A stretch of DNA of 64,000 bases from Brasenia schreberi (GCA_036023115.1 JAYKKT010000089.1:21075001-21139000), one strand, 5' to 3'. Counted from the first letter of the stretch, positions 10,383 to 20,149 are shown. The notes: generated by a model from the sequence alone, not told the origin. A program made the numbers and translations.

Positions 10383-11110
10383 TTGGTAGTACTCCCGAAA
10401 ATTCCCGAGGGGACCCTGCCAAAAGGGAGGTTTTTGAACAGATTTTGCAAGTATCATCGGTTCAAAGGCCATGATACGAACAAATGTTTTTCCCTTTTGA
10501 ACAAAATTGAAAACTTGATCGAGCAGGGCTGGCTCCAGGTCACTGAAGAACCTGAGCCTGCCCAAGCTGTGCTCAAAGAACCCTTCCCCAACCATGTAAG
10601 TACCAGTGGGAAGGGAAAAGAGGTGTGCACTTTTGCAACCTCCAAAGGTTTTGTACATTCATATTCTAGCTTCACTACTTGTCCACCATCTCTCATCATT
10701 TATAAGAAAGTCACCCAAGTAGTGATCCGGGGAGCACTTAGAGTCCCGCCCCCGGCTAGAGCCATCTTAAGAATTCCGAGTGCTCCAAAGCACACAAATA
10801 GCACCAACTTAAGAGCGAGCCTTAGGCAAAGTGTAGGGGAGGTGACCAGGTTCGGGAGGATCTATCAACCCCAACACCTAGAAAAAATTGTTAAAAAAGT
10901 GGTCAGTGTTCCTGTCCCTTCAAAAGCATGCATTCCTAAGGTTTTGCAAATATCGGACAAAGGTAAAAACGTTTTAACCGCGTATGATTTTGAAAATCAT
11001 CTTTCTAAGATCCCGATAAACATGTCCATCCTAGAGCTGATACAAACCTCACCTAGGCATAGGCTTGTTTTAGAAAAAATCTTAGAGAGAGCCAAGGTTA
11101 ACTTGAGTAT
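10383..11110 (+). pseudogene. gag: E1 gag C-terminus with CHHC zinc knuckle
   Basis: The frame covers LPKIPEGTLPKG, then a zinc-knuckle-like motif C-x2-H-x4-H-x4-C (10446-10487, CKYHRFKGHDTNKC), then a long Pro/Lys-rich linker including GEVTRFGRIYQP. The CHHC form, in place of the usual CCHC, is known in Gag proteins of Tat elements. In E2 the first Cys is Tyr. The same frame runs on into the protease, so Gag and protease were one polyprotein. Confidence 0.8.
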
Positions 11111-11486
11111 AACTCCTAAGTCCTTGTCATTCCTAGTTGCACCCATCTGTGCAAAAATGTCAATTGTGTTTTCGAAAGACGAAATCGAAAGACCGTATGA
11201 AACCCACAACCAAGCCCTACATATCGAGGTGGTATTGAATCACCATCCTCTAGATAGGTGCTTAGTTGATGGGGGAGGAGGTCTCAACATCCTTCCGTTA
11301 CTTGTGGCATGTCAAATTGGAGTTACCTTGACTTCTGTAAACCCGAGCCCCATCGTTATCACTGGATACGATGGGAATGCATCAAAACCTTTGAGAGCCA
11401 TAGAGTTACCCATAGAGATTGGGGGAATAACCCACGCAAGGGTGTTCCATGTCTTAGACATACACCCCACTACAACCTACGTCTAG
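11111..11486 (+). pseudogene. pro: E1 aspartic protease, N-terminal part
   Basis: The catalytic loop is CLVDGGGGLNILP (Asp codon 11268-11270), followed by GVTLTSVNPSPIVITGYDG and the flap-side phrase FHVLDIHP. Retroviral-type proteases usually have DTG or DSG; Tat elements have DGG, and the same DGGGG is in E2 (near 50535), so it is a family trait and not decay. A 1-bp deletion near 11467 shifts the frame, and a stop replaces the Trp of LGR-x-WIH at about 11495. Confidence 0.8.
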
Positions 11487-12112
11487 GAAGACCCTAGATA
11501 CACAACCTTCGTGCTGTGCCATCCACCTTCCATAGGTGTGTAAAAATCTCCCACGAAAATGAAATTGTGGTAATCTTGGGCGAGAGCCACCCACAACTAA
11601 GGGGAGTTCAAAACTTCCCTTGCTTGTCAAGTGAAAAGGCTTACGGGGCCAACCCCATCAAATCCATGGATGAACCATACGAGTTCGTCCCCCAAAACCC
11701 TAGGACGATTGTGTACATCAAGGGGCAGCCCAAGGCTGGCCCAAAAGTCGTGACTATCCTAGGCAAATCCAAACTCCCTATATTTTCAAAGAAAACCCTA
11801 AACCGAAAACCATTTGAGCATGCCATGGATGACAGCAAGTTCCAAGGTCATCCTTTGTACAAAGAGTTTTCGAAAATAAGAAAACCTTGGAACATGTTGC
11901 TCAACATGGGCTACATGCCCTACCATTGTTTAGGGACCAAAAACAATGAGCGTATAGAGCCTGTCTTCCCAAATCCAAATCCAAATAGGTATGGGATAGG
12001 ATATATCCCCACCATACCCCCAGAGCCACCATCCACGACCACTTGGGTCAAGGGTGCCCTAGAGCCTACTAAAACCGAGACCTACGGTTTAGATATCTTG
12101 TTTAGAGACTAA
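11487..12112 (+). pseudogene. E1 protease tail with G-patch-like segment
   Basis: The frame from 11516 encodes PSTFHRCVKISHENE and ILGESHPQL, a variable Pro-rich stretch, then WNMLLNMGYMPYHCLG followed about 20 residues later by RYGIGYIP (about 11887-12010). This spacing resembles a glycine-rich G-patch (MGY-x-LG and GIGY). The frame ends at a TAA at 12110-12112. E2 has the same segment at about 51150-51300. G-patch function here (nucleic-acid binding after the protease, as in some retroviruses) is inference. Confidence 0.6.
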
Positions 12113-12120
12113 TTCGTGGC

Positions 12121-12141
12121 ATTTTCTTTGTAGGTGTGATG
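12121..12141 (+). promoter_or_regulatory. Splice-acceptor-like sequence before the RT frame
   Basis: TTTTCTTTGTAG (12122-12133) stands just before the ATG at 12139 that opens the RT frame. E2 has TTTTCCCTTTATAG (51388-51401) just before its ATG at 51404. The tract is pyrimidine-rich, ends in AG and is conserved by type, not by exact sequence. The RT frame differs from the protease frame. A matching donor was not identified. Confidence 0.4.
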
Positions 12142-13385
12142 GAAGACCCCTCTTTTAAACAAAAAACCAAAAAAATTATAAATTTGCAAAAACCAAAAAT
12201 ATTGAAAATTTGTGAAAATACCAAAAAAATCTTGTACATACCAGCTCCTGGTAGAAATTTGGAAAAAATCAAGGATTTTGAAGAAAAAATCATCTTCATA
12301 AAAGGACCAAAATCTTCAAAACCTGTAGAAATTCCAAAACCAAAACCAGGTGTTTGTAAAAACCATGCATTAACTCCAAATTCCCTAGGATTTAAAATTC
12401 TCGAGAATGATCAAAGCACGGAGGAGGATCCCCTTCTCCTTGAGGAGGATCAAACCTCTGAGCTTCCCGAGTTTAACAAAATTCTCGATTTGGAAAAACC
12501 TTCGAATTTTGTAGGAGGGGATTTCATAGAAATCGACCTAGGGAGTAACGAAAAACCAAAATGTGTTAAGATAGGCACATGTCTGCATGAGCATGAAAAA
12601 GTATCATTCATTGCATTCTTGAAAGCCTACCTTGACGTCTTCGTATGGACATATGAAGACATGCTGGGTCTAGACCCAAAAATCATAGAGCATTGTCTTC
12701 TCCTAGATTCAGAGTCAAAACCCATAAAACAAAAGCTTAGAAAGATTCATCCGAACGTACACTCTCAAGTGAAAGAGGGTTTAGAAGATCTACTTAAAGC
12801 TGGTTTTATAAAACCCATTGCGTATTCTGATTGGCTTTCAAACATTGTTGTAGTTCGAAAATCCAATGGGAAAATTCGAATTTGCATTGATTTTAGAAAT
12901 CTGAACAAAGCCACGCCAAAGGATAACTTCCCTTTGCCAAATATTGATTTGATAGTCGATAGTACTGCAAATCATGAAATGTTTTCCTTTATGGATGGCT
13001 ATTTGGGTTATAATCAAATCAAGTTAGCCCCAAGAGACCAGGCTAAAACTGCTTTTACCACACCCTGGGGCACGTATTGCTATACAATCATGCCCTTTGG
13101 TTTGAAAAACACCGGTGCCACATACCAAAGAGCCATGACTATGATCTTTCACGATCAAATTCATGAGCTCTTAGAAGTGTATGTGGACGATCTCTTGGTG
13201 AAATAAAAAACAAGAGGCACCCACATCGAATCTTTGCAAAAAGTTTTCGAAAGATTGAGGCTTTATAAAGTGAAACTAAACTCTCAAAAGTGCGTTTTCG
13301 GTGTAGAATCTAGCAAGCTTTTAGGTTTTATGGTAAGCCAAAGGGCATTGAAGTTGACCCCTCTAAGTGTCGAGCCATCATAGAT
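12139..13385 (+). pseudogene. pol: E1 reverse transcriptase
   Basis: A basic N-terminal extension of about 130 residues is followed by a linker (FIEIDLGS, IGTCLHEHE, YLDVFVWTYEDMLGLDP) and the RT domain. Motifs are visible in order: LLKAGFIKPI, NGKIRICIDFRNLNKATPKD, FSFMDGYLGYNQI, TAFTTPWGTYCYTIMPFGL, and the catalytic YVDDLLVK ending at 13203. A TAA at 13204-13206 cuts the frame just after the active site. The thumb region continues (LYKVKLNSQKCVFGV, KLLGFMVSQR) and hits a 1-bp deletion near 13345. Confidence 0.92.
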
Positions 13386-13970
13386 ATGCCTCTACCCTCC
13401 AATTTAACTCATATCCGAAGCCTCCAAGGTCGCCTCCAATCAATTAGAAGGTTTATTTCAAACCTCGCTACGAGATGCGAACCTTTCAACAAGCTTTTGA
13501 GAAAAGGGGTGAAATTTGTGTGGGACGATGATTGCCAAAAAGCTTTCGAAAGATTAAAAGCATATTTGGTTAATCCTCTTGTTTTAAACCCTCCAAAGCA
13601 AGGAAAACCTCTTTTGCTTTATATTTCTGTGCATACGAATGCCTTAGGTGCCTTATTAGCTCAATATGAGGATGATACCCATAAAGAGTATGCCGTTTAC
13701 TATATTTCGAAAACTCTATTGGCTTATGAAAGAAACTATCAGGCCATGGAGAAGACGTGCTCGGCCTTGGTATGGGCCTGCCAGAAATTTCGACATTACT
13801 TCCTAGATCATGAGATCTAGATAGTGTCTAGGCTTGATCCAATCAAGTATTTGTTTGAAAAACCTATCCTCACGGGTAGGTTGGGTAAATGGCAGCTCCT
13901 CTTAATGGAGTATGACCTGAAATTCCACCATTAAACCTCCATTAAGGGGCAAGCCCTAGGTGACTATGTG
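13386..13970 (+). pseudogene. pol: E1 RNase H (Ty3-type)
   Basis: The frame 13386-13820 has LQGRLQSIRRFISNL, FVWDDDCQKAFERLK, LLLYISVHTNALGALLAQ and YYISKTLLAYERNYQAMEK, which is the usual RT-connection and RNase H succession. The first catalytic Asp of typical family members (Y-x-SV/A-x-D) appears as H-T-N here, possibly a D-to-N change. The frame stops at 13818-13820 and continues as SRLDPIKYLFEKP. Confidence 0.8.
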
Positions 13971-14084
13971 GCTGATTTCCCCTTAGAGGATTCATATCCC
14001 ACACTTGATGAAATGCCCGACGAGGGCCTCTTTTTAAACCAATTTCAAAACCATATTTTAGCAAACTGCTTAAGTGAAAACCAA

Positions 14085-14345
14085 GTGTGGAAGATGCAAT
14101 TCGATGGGGCATGAAACCAAAGAGGGGTTGGGGCAGGAATCATCCTCATATCCCCTGAAAAGGGAGAAATTCCCGTCACTATTCGCCTAGATTTCGAATG
14201 TTCTAACAATACAGCCGAGTATGAAGCACTCATACAAGGCTTGAAAATTTCGAAAACTCTAGGGGTATCATGCATTGAAGTCTTTGGAGACTCTTTACTT
14301 GTCATAAACCAAGTGTTGAAAATTTGGCAAGTCAAAAATAAAAAA
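14085..14345 (+). pseudogene. pol: E1 archaeal-like second RNase H (aRNH)
   Basis: The translation reads MQFDGA, a stop (14113-14115), then NQRGVGAGIILISP, ECSNNTAEYEALIQGL and VFGDSLLVINQV. These are the DG-x(n)-G-GAG, NN-x-AEYEAL and DS-x-LV signatures of the archaeal-like RNase H found between RNase H and integrase in Tat elements. Finding it here supports the Tat assignment. The stop lies beside the first catalytic Asp block. Confidence 0.85.
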
Positions 14346-14529
14346 ACTTCTTCCATACCACAAATTGGCCACCAAGCTGGTCGAGTCATTCCAATCATGT
14401 ACACTCACACACGTAGGAAGAGAGGATAATGGCATAGCCGATGCCCTCTCATCCTTAGGCTCAGCCCTAAGGGTCGATCCCACCTTGGGAACTCAATCCT
14501 TAGAAATATGACACTCACCCACTCCATCC

Positions 14530-15828
14530 ATGCACGATTTGGAGATTTGCCAAAACAACCCAACTTCCATTGAAAAACCCTGGTTTCAAGACATTAAAGA
14601 TTTCTTAAAAAACGGAGGATTTTCAGAATTCACTTCGTCTAAAGACAAAGCTTTTATTCGAAAGATTTCAACCCGATACATGATTTTGGGAGAGATTCTT
14701 TATAAAAAGAGTCTTACTGGCATCTTACTGAGGTGTGTCGACCTTGAGGAGGCTAGGATGATAATGCATGAATTCTACGATGGAGAATGTGGAGGGCATG
14801 TAAATGCAAACATGATTGCAATGAAAATACTTAGAGCTAGTTACTTTTGGTCCACTCTAAAGCAGGATTGCCATGACCATGTTAGGAAGTGTCACCCATG
14901 TCAAGTGCATGGACATGCCATTCATATCCCGTCATCTACATTGCATTCCGTGGTCAGCCCATGGCCATTCACTATGTGGGCATTTGATATCATAGGACCA
15001 ATTTTTCCAAATGCATCAAATGGGCATAGGTTTATCCTAGCAGCCATTGAATACTTTTCTAAATGGGTTGAAGCTACCTCCCTGACTAATGTCCAAGGGC
15101 AATATGTAGTGGTGTTCATTAGGAAAAATATCTTGGCTCGATTTGGAGTCCCAAGAGACCTAGTGTCTGATAATGGCACCCCCTTTAAAAACGAGAGGAT
15201 GGTAAAGTTATGTAACACGTATGGCATAACTCACCACTTCTCATCGCCTTACTACCCTCAAGGCAACGGCTAAGCCGAAGCCACCAATAAGACTCTCATA
15301 AGCATTATTGAGAAAACTTTAGAGAAGGGTAGGACGTGGCATGAGAAGTTGGATGAAGCCTTATGGGCATATAGGGCTTTCATCCGAACTCCCACAAATG
15401 CCACGCCATTTGAGTTGATCTATGACACAAATGCCATTCTCCCCATTTATACCAAACTGCATTCATTCCATACATCACCTGCACTCGACCTTCCCCTAGA
15501 GACGCTTCAGCATGCTAGAATGGCCGAGCTTGATTTATTAGATGAGAGAAGGCTCCTTGCCATGGATCATGCACATGCATACTAGCAAAGGATAGCCCGA
15601 CATTATGAGAAGCATGTGAAACCTCGCCACTTCAAAGTGGGAGACCTTGTGCTAAAAACCATCCAACATCGTGGCCCACATCCACTTGGAAAGTGGAGGC
15701 CCAAGTGGGATGGTCCTTATGTTGTACGTGGAATCACCACGAACAATGCATACTGGTTAGTCGATGTTGAGGGTAGGAATTTAGCAGACCCTATGAATGC
15801 CCAATATTTGAAAAAATACCATGTGTAG
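14530..15828 (+). pseudogene. pol: E1 integrase
   Basis: The zinc-binding N domain is seen (GECGGH, then CHDHVRKCHPCQ). The catalytic core has Asp in MWAFDIIGP, Asp in LVSDNGTPF, and the Glu region YYPQGNG-stop-AEATNK. The C domain is HFKVGDLVLK and WDGPYVVR. Integrase inserts the cDNA into the chromosome. Stops at 15271-15273 (next to the catalytic Glu block; probably CAA to TAA) and at about 15583 disable it. The natural end is YLKKYHV, stop at about 15826-15828. Confidence 0.93.
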
Positions 15829-16066
15829 GGTCTAAGCTAAATCCTATTACGAAAATATTTTTGAAGAAATCTCCTTTGAAACTTCGTGAGTGAGGATCAA
15901 GGTAGATCGTGCAACCCTGAATAAGAGAATCGATGCTTGTGAAAAAGCGGAGTTTTCAAAAACAAATTTGTTACATTTCAAAATTCTTCTTCTTACAAAG
16001 GAAGGCCTGGTTCAAAATAGCAAGATACTTGCAAGTAGTACGTGCTAATTCTAAATAGGCTGATCT
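15829..16066 (+). other. E1 post-integrase spacer, 5' part
   Basis: This non-coding DNA lies between the integrase stop and the basic frame. It is conserved in E3 (about 59460-59690, reversed), including a phrase containing AAGATACTTGCAAGT, so it belongs to the element. Confidence 0.6.
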
Positions 16067-16393
16067 GTGATGAATCGAGTAGATCGTTGGGATAAGTCCT
16101 TCCCCTCTTCTATTCTCTTCCCCAAAAGGAAAACTTGGCAAAAAGCAAAAAGGGAAATCCCTACAAAAGCCTCTTTCCAAAAGAAAGCTAAATTGAAAAG
16201 GAAAGATCGTTTCTTCTATGGAAAAGAGGGGACAAAAAAAAATACTCCCAAAGGGAGACCCTCTATGAAAAAAAGGAAAAAAGTAGCCAAAAGCTCAAAA
16301 GAGCAGTTTTTCGCCTCTTTGCCTCAAACCACGGGACACTCCAGAAGGGACCGTGGTAACTCTTTCCCCATCCCTGCGACTTATCCCAAGTGA
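16067..16393 (+). CDS. Possible small basic ORF downstream of integrase (doubtful)
   Basis: A 108-codon open frame starts MMNRVDRWDKS and ends RDRGNSFPIPATYPK; it is strongly enriched in Lys, Arg and Ser. In E3 (reverse strand, about 59110-59445) the matching frame is also open for about 110 codons apart from one TAG near its start. Both ends align as protein (WDKS, PQTTG-x2-RRDRG-x-SFP), but the middle uses a shifted frame. It could be an accessory basic protein. It could equally be an A-rich RNA domain that happens to lack stops, because its limits nearly coincide with the long-range stem at 16087/16389. Confidence 0.25.
   Translation: MMNRVDRWDKSFPSSILFPKRKTWQKAKREIPTKASFQKKAKLKRKDRFFYGKEGTKKNTPKGRPSMKKRKKVAKSSKEQFFASLPQTTGHSRRDRGNSFPIPATYPK
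16087..16389 (+). promoter_or_regulatory. Structured 3' RNA domain closed by a 12-bp stem
   Basis: TTGGGATAAGTC (16087-16098) pairs perfectly with GACTTATCCCAA (16378-16389) across 280 bases. Inside are ACCACGG (16328-16334) with CCGTGGT (16351-16357), and GCTC-AAAA-GAGC just upstream. E3 keeps the closing stem (59122-59132 with 59419-59429) and both inner hairpins. Its position between pol and the PPT resembles retroviral RNA export or packaging elements; the role is inferred only. Confidence 0.55.
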
Positions 16394-16983
16394 AGAAAGG
16401 TTCATTTCAAGGAGTCCTAAAGTAAAAATAGGATTTGCTTACTTGAATCTCATTTTGTTTGAGAATTAGACGTTGTCGAGTAAGGCATAGAAGTTTTGAA
16501 ATGCTACTTGATTTTCTTATAAAACCTCCGCTAGATTAGTAAGGGTCAAGACTCAAGTAAAAGGAAAACATGAAAAGTTGAAAATCCTTAGGATTGAAGC
16601 TAAAAGGAGTTTTTCTCTCCCAAAAATAAATTGAGAAAAACCTCGAACATCGAGCAACATTAGACCAACTCACTTGGTGCAGCAGGTCTTCATAAGACTC
16701 CCAAGTTCGACCATTCCATTAAGTCTCTAGGAAACCATACTTCCTAGCATGTCATTCTATGTCATTCACGCATATGTGCACACATGGACATTTACACAAT
16801 CCCAATTAGGACCAGCACCACATTAGGTAGAGTCCCCTTTGGCAAAAATCCCCTCTTACTAGGCACAAAAGAAAAGTTTTTCTCAAAACTAGGACGATCC
16901 CATATTCTCGAGGACGAATCTAGGGAGAAATCAAACAGGGGTGTTGTCTTCTTTGCCATTATCCAAATAAATTTGTATAATGC
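16394..16983 (+). other. E1 3' non-coding region before the PPT
   Basis: About 590 bp with no supported gene. Matching DNA lies reversed in E3 (58530-59110) and in the E4 remnant (44428-44926), including a phrase about GTTGTCTTCTTTGCCATTATCC, so it is a conserved family segment. Confidence 0.65.
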
Positions 16984-16997
16984 CAAAGAGGGGCATC
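16984..16997 (+). other. E1 polypurine tract
   Basis: CAAAGAGGGGCATC abuts the 3' LTR, which is the expected plus-strand primer position. The same tract is reversed at 58516-58530 (E3) and, as AATGAGGGGCATT, at 44428-44440 (E4). Confidence 0.85.
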
Positions 16998-19900
16998 TGT
17001 AAACATCCCAAAATCAAACGATTTTCCAAAATAAACACTTGGTTTGAAAATCCATTTAAAAACCAGATCTTGAGTTTTCGAAAACCAAGGAGTTGCAAAA
17101 GCCTTAAACTTCTGTTTTAAAACCCTGTTCGAAATATGAATTTCTCAAACTTGGGCCAAGTCTCAATTTTGTAAAAGCCAAAAACAAACAGGTGGAGCCA
17201 GCTTCAAAATCTGCCCAAAACCAGGTTTAAAAGCCTAGAATGCATCCTGGCTTGATAAAAGCAGGATCAAAAGGCAAAAAGAAGAGCCCAAACCAGAAGC
17301 AGACTTCAAGCCCGGAGCATCAAATACCAAGCCGAAAGCATCCACGAAATCATCAGAAATCCAAGCTTGAAACAACAAAAATCAACTGAAACGGAGTCTA
17401 GAAAGGTGAGAAGGAGTTCGGACGAAATGGTTGGCGAAGACCCAGCCCAAGACGGAGCACTGATGAAGCCAGGGCCCATAGAAACTATCCATCTCGAAAC
17501 GCTAAGAAGGACTGAAGAAATGAAAATTTAGATTGGATCTGGACCCAAATATCCAGATCCAGACCCAAATAGTATTTGGATCGAATTTGGATCTCAAAAT
17601 CCAAATCTAAGATCCATACCCAAGACCCACCTCATTTGCCTATAAATAGAGGTGAGGGGGTGCCATAAGTTCACGTGAAATTGAAATTGGGAAGCTTGGG
17701 AAGAGAGAGAATGAGTGGAGGGCATAAAGTAGATATGGTGGGCCATAGCCATGTGGGCTTGATCAAGGGCATGGGTTCAAGCCTTGTATGAACCTAGGCT
17801 CAAACCAAAGGGCTGCACTAACTTGAAAAAGGGTTGCACAAAGGCGTGGAGGCATGGGCTATGCGTGGTGGACCAGCTCCAAGAGGTAGGTCTCTCAACC
17901 TCACCCTAACCTAGCCTAAACCACCTAACCGACCCCACTAAACCTAACCCAAAACTAGCCTAGACCTAGCCCCTTTCACCTAAACTGACCCAAACTCCCC
18001 CTAACCGACCCCATCCGCCACCCTACATCCCTCACCTCCCGGCACACCTAGCGTCACACTACACTAGCCCCCGGCCAGCGTCACCTTCCTGCTGTGACCC
18101 CCCACCTGCCATCTTCCAACACCCGGCCAGCATCACCTTCCTGTCGTGACCACCCGCTTGCCATCTCCCTACATCACCCTAGCACCAGCACCCTTGCCAG
18201 GCGCACCTGCCGCTTGCACCCTTTCCCAGCACCTAGCGCCCCAGCCAGCGTCACCCCACATCTCTCGACGCACTTAGCGCCACTGCACTGCCGCACCTTT
18301 CCTAGCGCTCTTCCACAGCCTCCGCGCCACACCACACTACCACAGCACCTTCCCCATCCGCCTGCAGCCTCCACGCCACACCACACTACCACAACACCTT
18401 CCCCATTCGCCTGCAGCCTACCGAACCGCACCCCAGCTCCCATCCCATTACCTAAGACCCTACCTTAGCCGAGACCTGGCCAACTGCATCCCTTCGTCTT
18501 AGTGCCGATTAGGACTAGCCCCACTTAAGCCGTGACTTACCTTAGCCAACCCTCACCTTGGTCGAACCTAAGCCCCTCCTAAGCTCAAACACCCGGCTGC
18601 CCCCAAGCATATCCTAAGCCTAAATTCACGTCTAATCCCACTTAGGGAGACCCATCTCTTGGCTGCCAAGGTGGACGAACCCGAGCAAGTGGAGAGGAAA
18701 AGCCGACCACTTATAAGTATTTAAATTCGGTTTTTACCTTACTCCTTTAAAATTCAATTCAATTCGATACGGGATTGTAATAATGGAGCGTAGTCTCCTC
18801 CCGAAATGTAATATTCGTGCTTGATACATAAGGCACACACGTACACTTGAGCCATATTGCTCTTAGACGTACACAAAACACCCACGTGCACTTGAGCCTT
18901 TCCGCTCTTAATTGCACATGATTGCACACACATTGAGCCTTTTCGCTCTTAAGCTAAAGTATATATTTCCCTTTGGGTATTTACTTTAGTGAAAGCTATG
19001 TGAGTTGCAATTCAATTTGGGTTGTTACATTCACGTCGTGTGAGTTTGTCATTTAAATTTCACACTCGCACACAAAAGTACTCGAGCACTTGCTCTACAC
19101 TCTCACGCACATTTTGAGCCTTTGTTGCTCATAAGATATAGCATACTTCTATATTTTCCAGCTGCGTGAGTTTTACATTCAGTCGTATAAGCACTTACAT
19201 TTCCGGGTGGGTTCAATTCAAGTTGTGTGAGTTGTCTTTACATTTACACAACAAGAGCACTCACTCACAATTGAGCCTTTCCGCTCTTACTATATACTTA
19301 TATTTCAATTTCGGCAAGTTCAATTCAAGTTGTGTGAGTTGTCTTTACATTTACACAACAAGAGCACTCACTCACAATTGAGCCTTTCCGCTCTTACTAT
19401 ATACTTATATTTCAATTTCGGCAAGTTCAATTCAAGTTGTGTGAGTTGTCTTTCCATTTACACACTAAGAGCACTCACTCACAATTGAGCCTTTCCGCTC
19501 TTAAGATATAAGTATATTTCAATTCTGCAATTTACATTAAGTCATGTGAGTTGCTTTCAAGTTCGGGTATTTCCCTTAAGCTGCGTTGCACTTTCATTTT
19601 CAGGTATTTACATTAAGTTGTGTGAGTTGCTTTCAATTCGAGCCTAACTCACATCATCATATCAAACTCGAAAAATATTTGTGTATCCTTGCATTCGTAC
19701 ATTTTCAAAAGAAATCCCGAATCTACACTCAAACACGCTGAAATTAGGCCACCTATACACACACATTCGGCCTAAATAGCTTAAAACTCAAAGACTTGGA
19801 ATCGTACAGCCCCCGTACATAAAATTTGCAAACTTAGGCAAAACTCAAGTTTTCAAAACACTTGTCTCCTTTCAAAGAGTCAAAATTGTTTTATCAAAGT

Positions 19901-20113
19901 TTATAAAGCACTTAAACTGACCCTTGAGCACCGGTTCAAGAAGGTTTAAAGCGAAAAGATCTCGCTTGCTCACAATTGTATTAAAAATGTCAGATATTTC
20001 AAAAAATCTTTGCTAGCTTGAGCAAGCTAGCTGGCACGCCCATAGAAACGACGTAGACGTGAAAAGGTTCATTTCCGGCGTCAAAACCAGAAGTGAGAAT
20101 TTTCGTGTTTATA
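16998..20113 (+). mobile_element. E1 3' LTR (3116 bp)
   Basis: It is co-linear with the 5' LTR, starts TGTAAACATCCC and ends TTTATA, so the terminal CA has mutated to TA. Relative to the 5' LTR it lacks about 55 bp near 18005, has a short extra duplication in the C-rich part (about 18360-18410), and has three instead of two 107-bp units. U5 is well preserved: CTTGAGC-ACCG-GTTCAAG (19923-19940), GCTAGCTT-GAGC-AAGCTAGC (20012-20031) and the PBS-like decamer (20032-20041). Confidence 0.95.
19211..19531 (+). repeat. Three 107-bp tandem units in the E1 3' LTR
   Basis: Units start at 19211, 19318 and 19425 and are nearly identical. Each holds one GAGCCTTTCCGCTC mini-hairpin. The 5' LTR has two units. 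Confidence 0.9.
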
Positions 20114-20149
20114 GTATGTATATATATGTATGTATATATATTTATGTAT

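Larger units (their letters stand above)
3019..20113 (+). mobile_element. E1: full-length 17.1 kb Tat-type Ty3/gypsy retrotransposon, defective
   Basis: E1 has two LTRs (3019-6030 and 16998-20113), a PBS directly after the first, a purine tract directly before the second, and a 5-bp target duplication GTATG (3014-3018 and 20114-20118). Domain order is Gag, protease, RT, RNase H, archaeal-like RNase H, integrase. That order, the integrase phrase YYPQGNG and the DGG protease point to the Tat lineage (known family traits; lineage inferred by eye). Part of the length is a reversed solo LTR at 6573-9632, so the element itself is about 14 kb. Multiple stops and frameshifts make it non-autonomous today. 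Confidence 0.95.
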
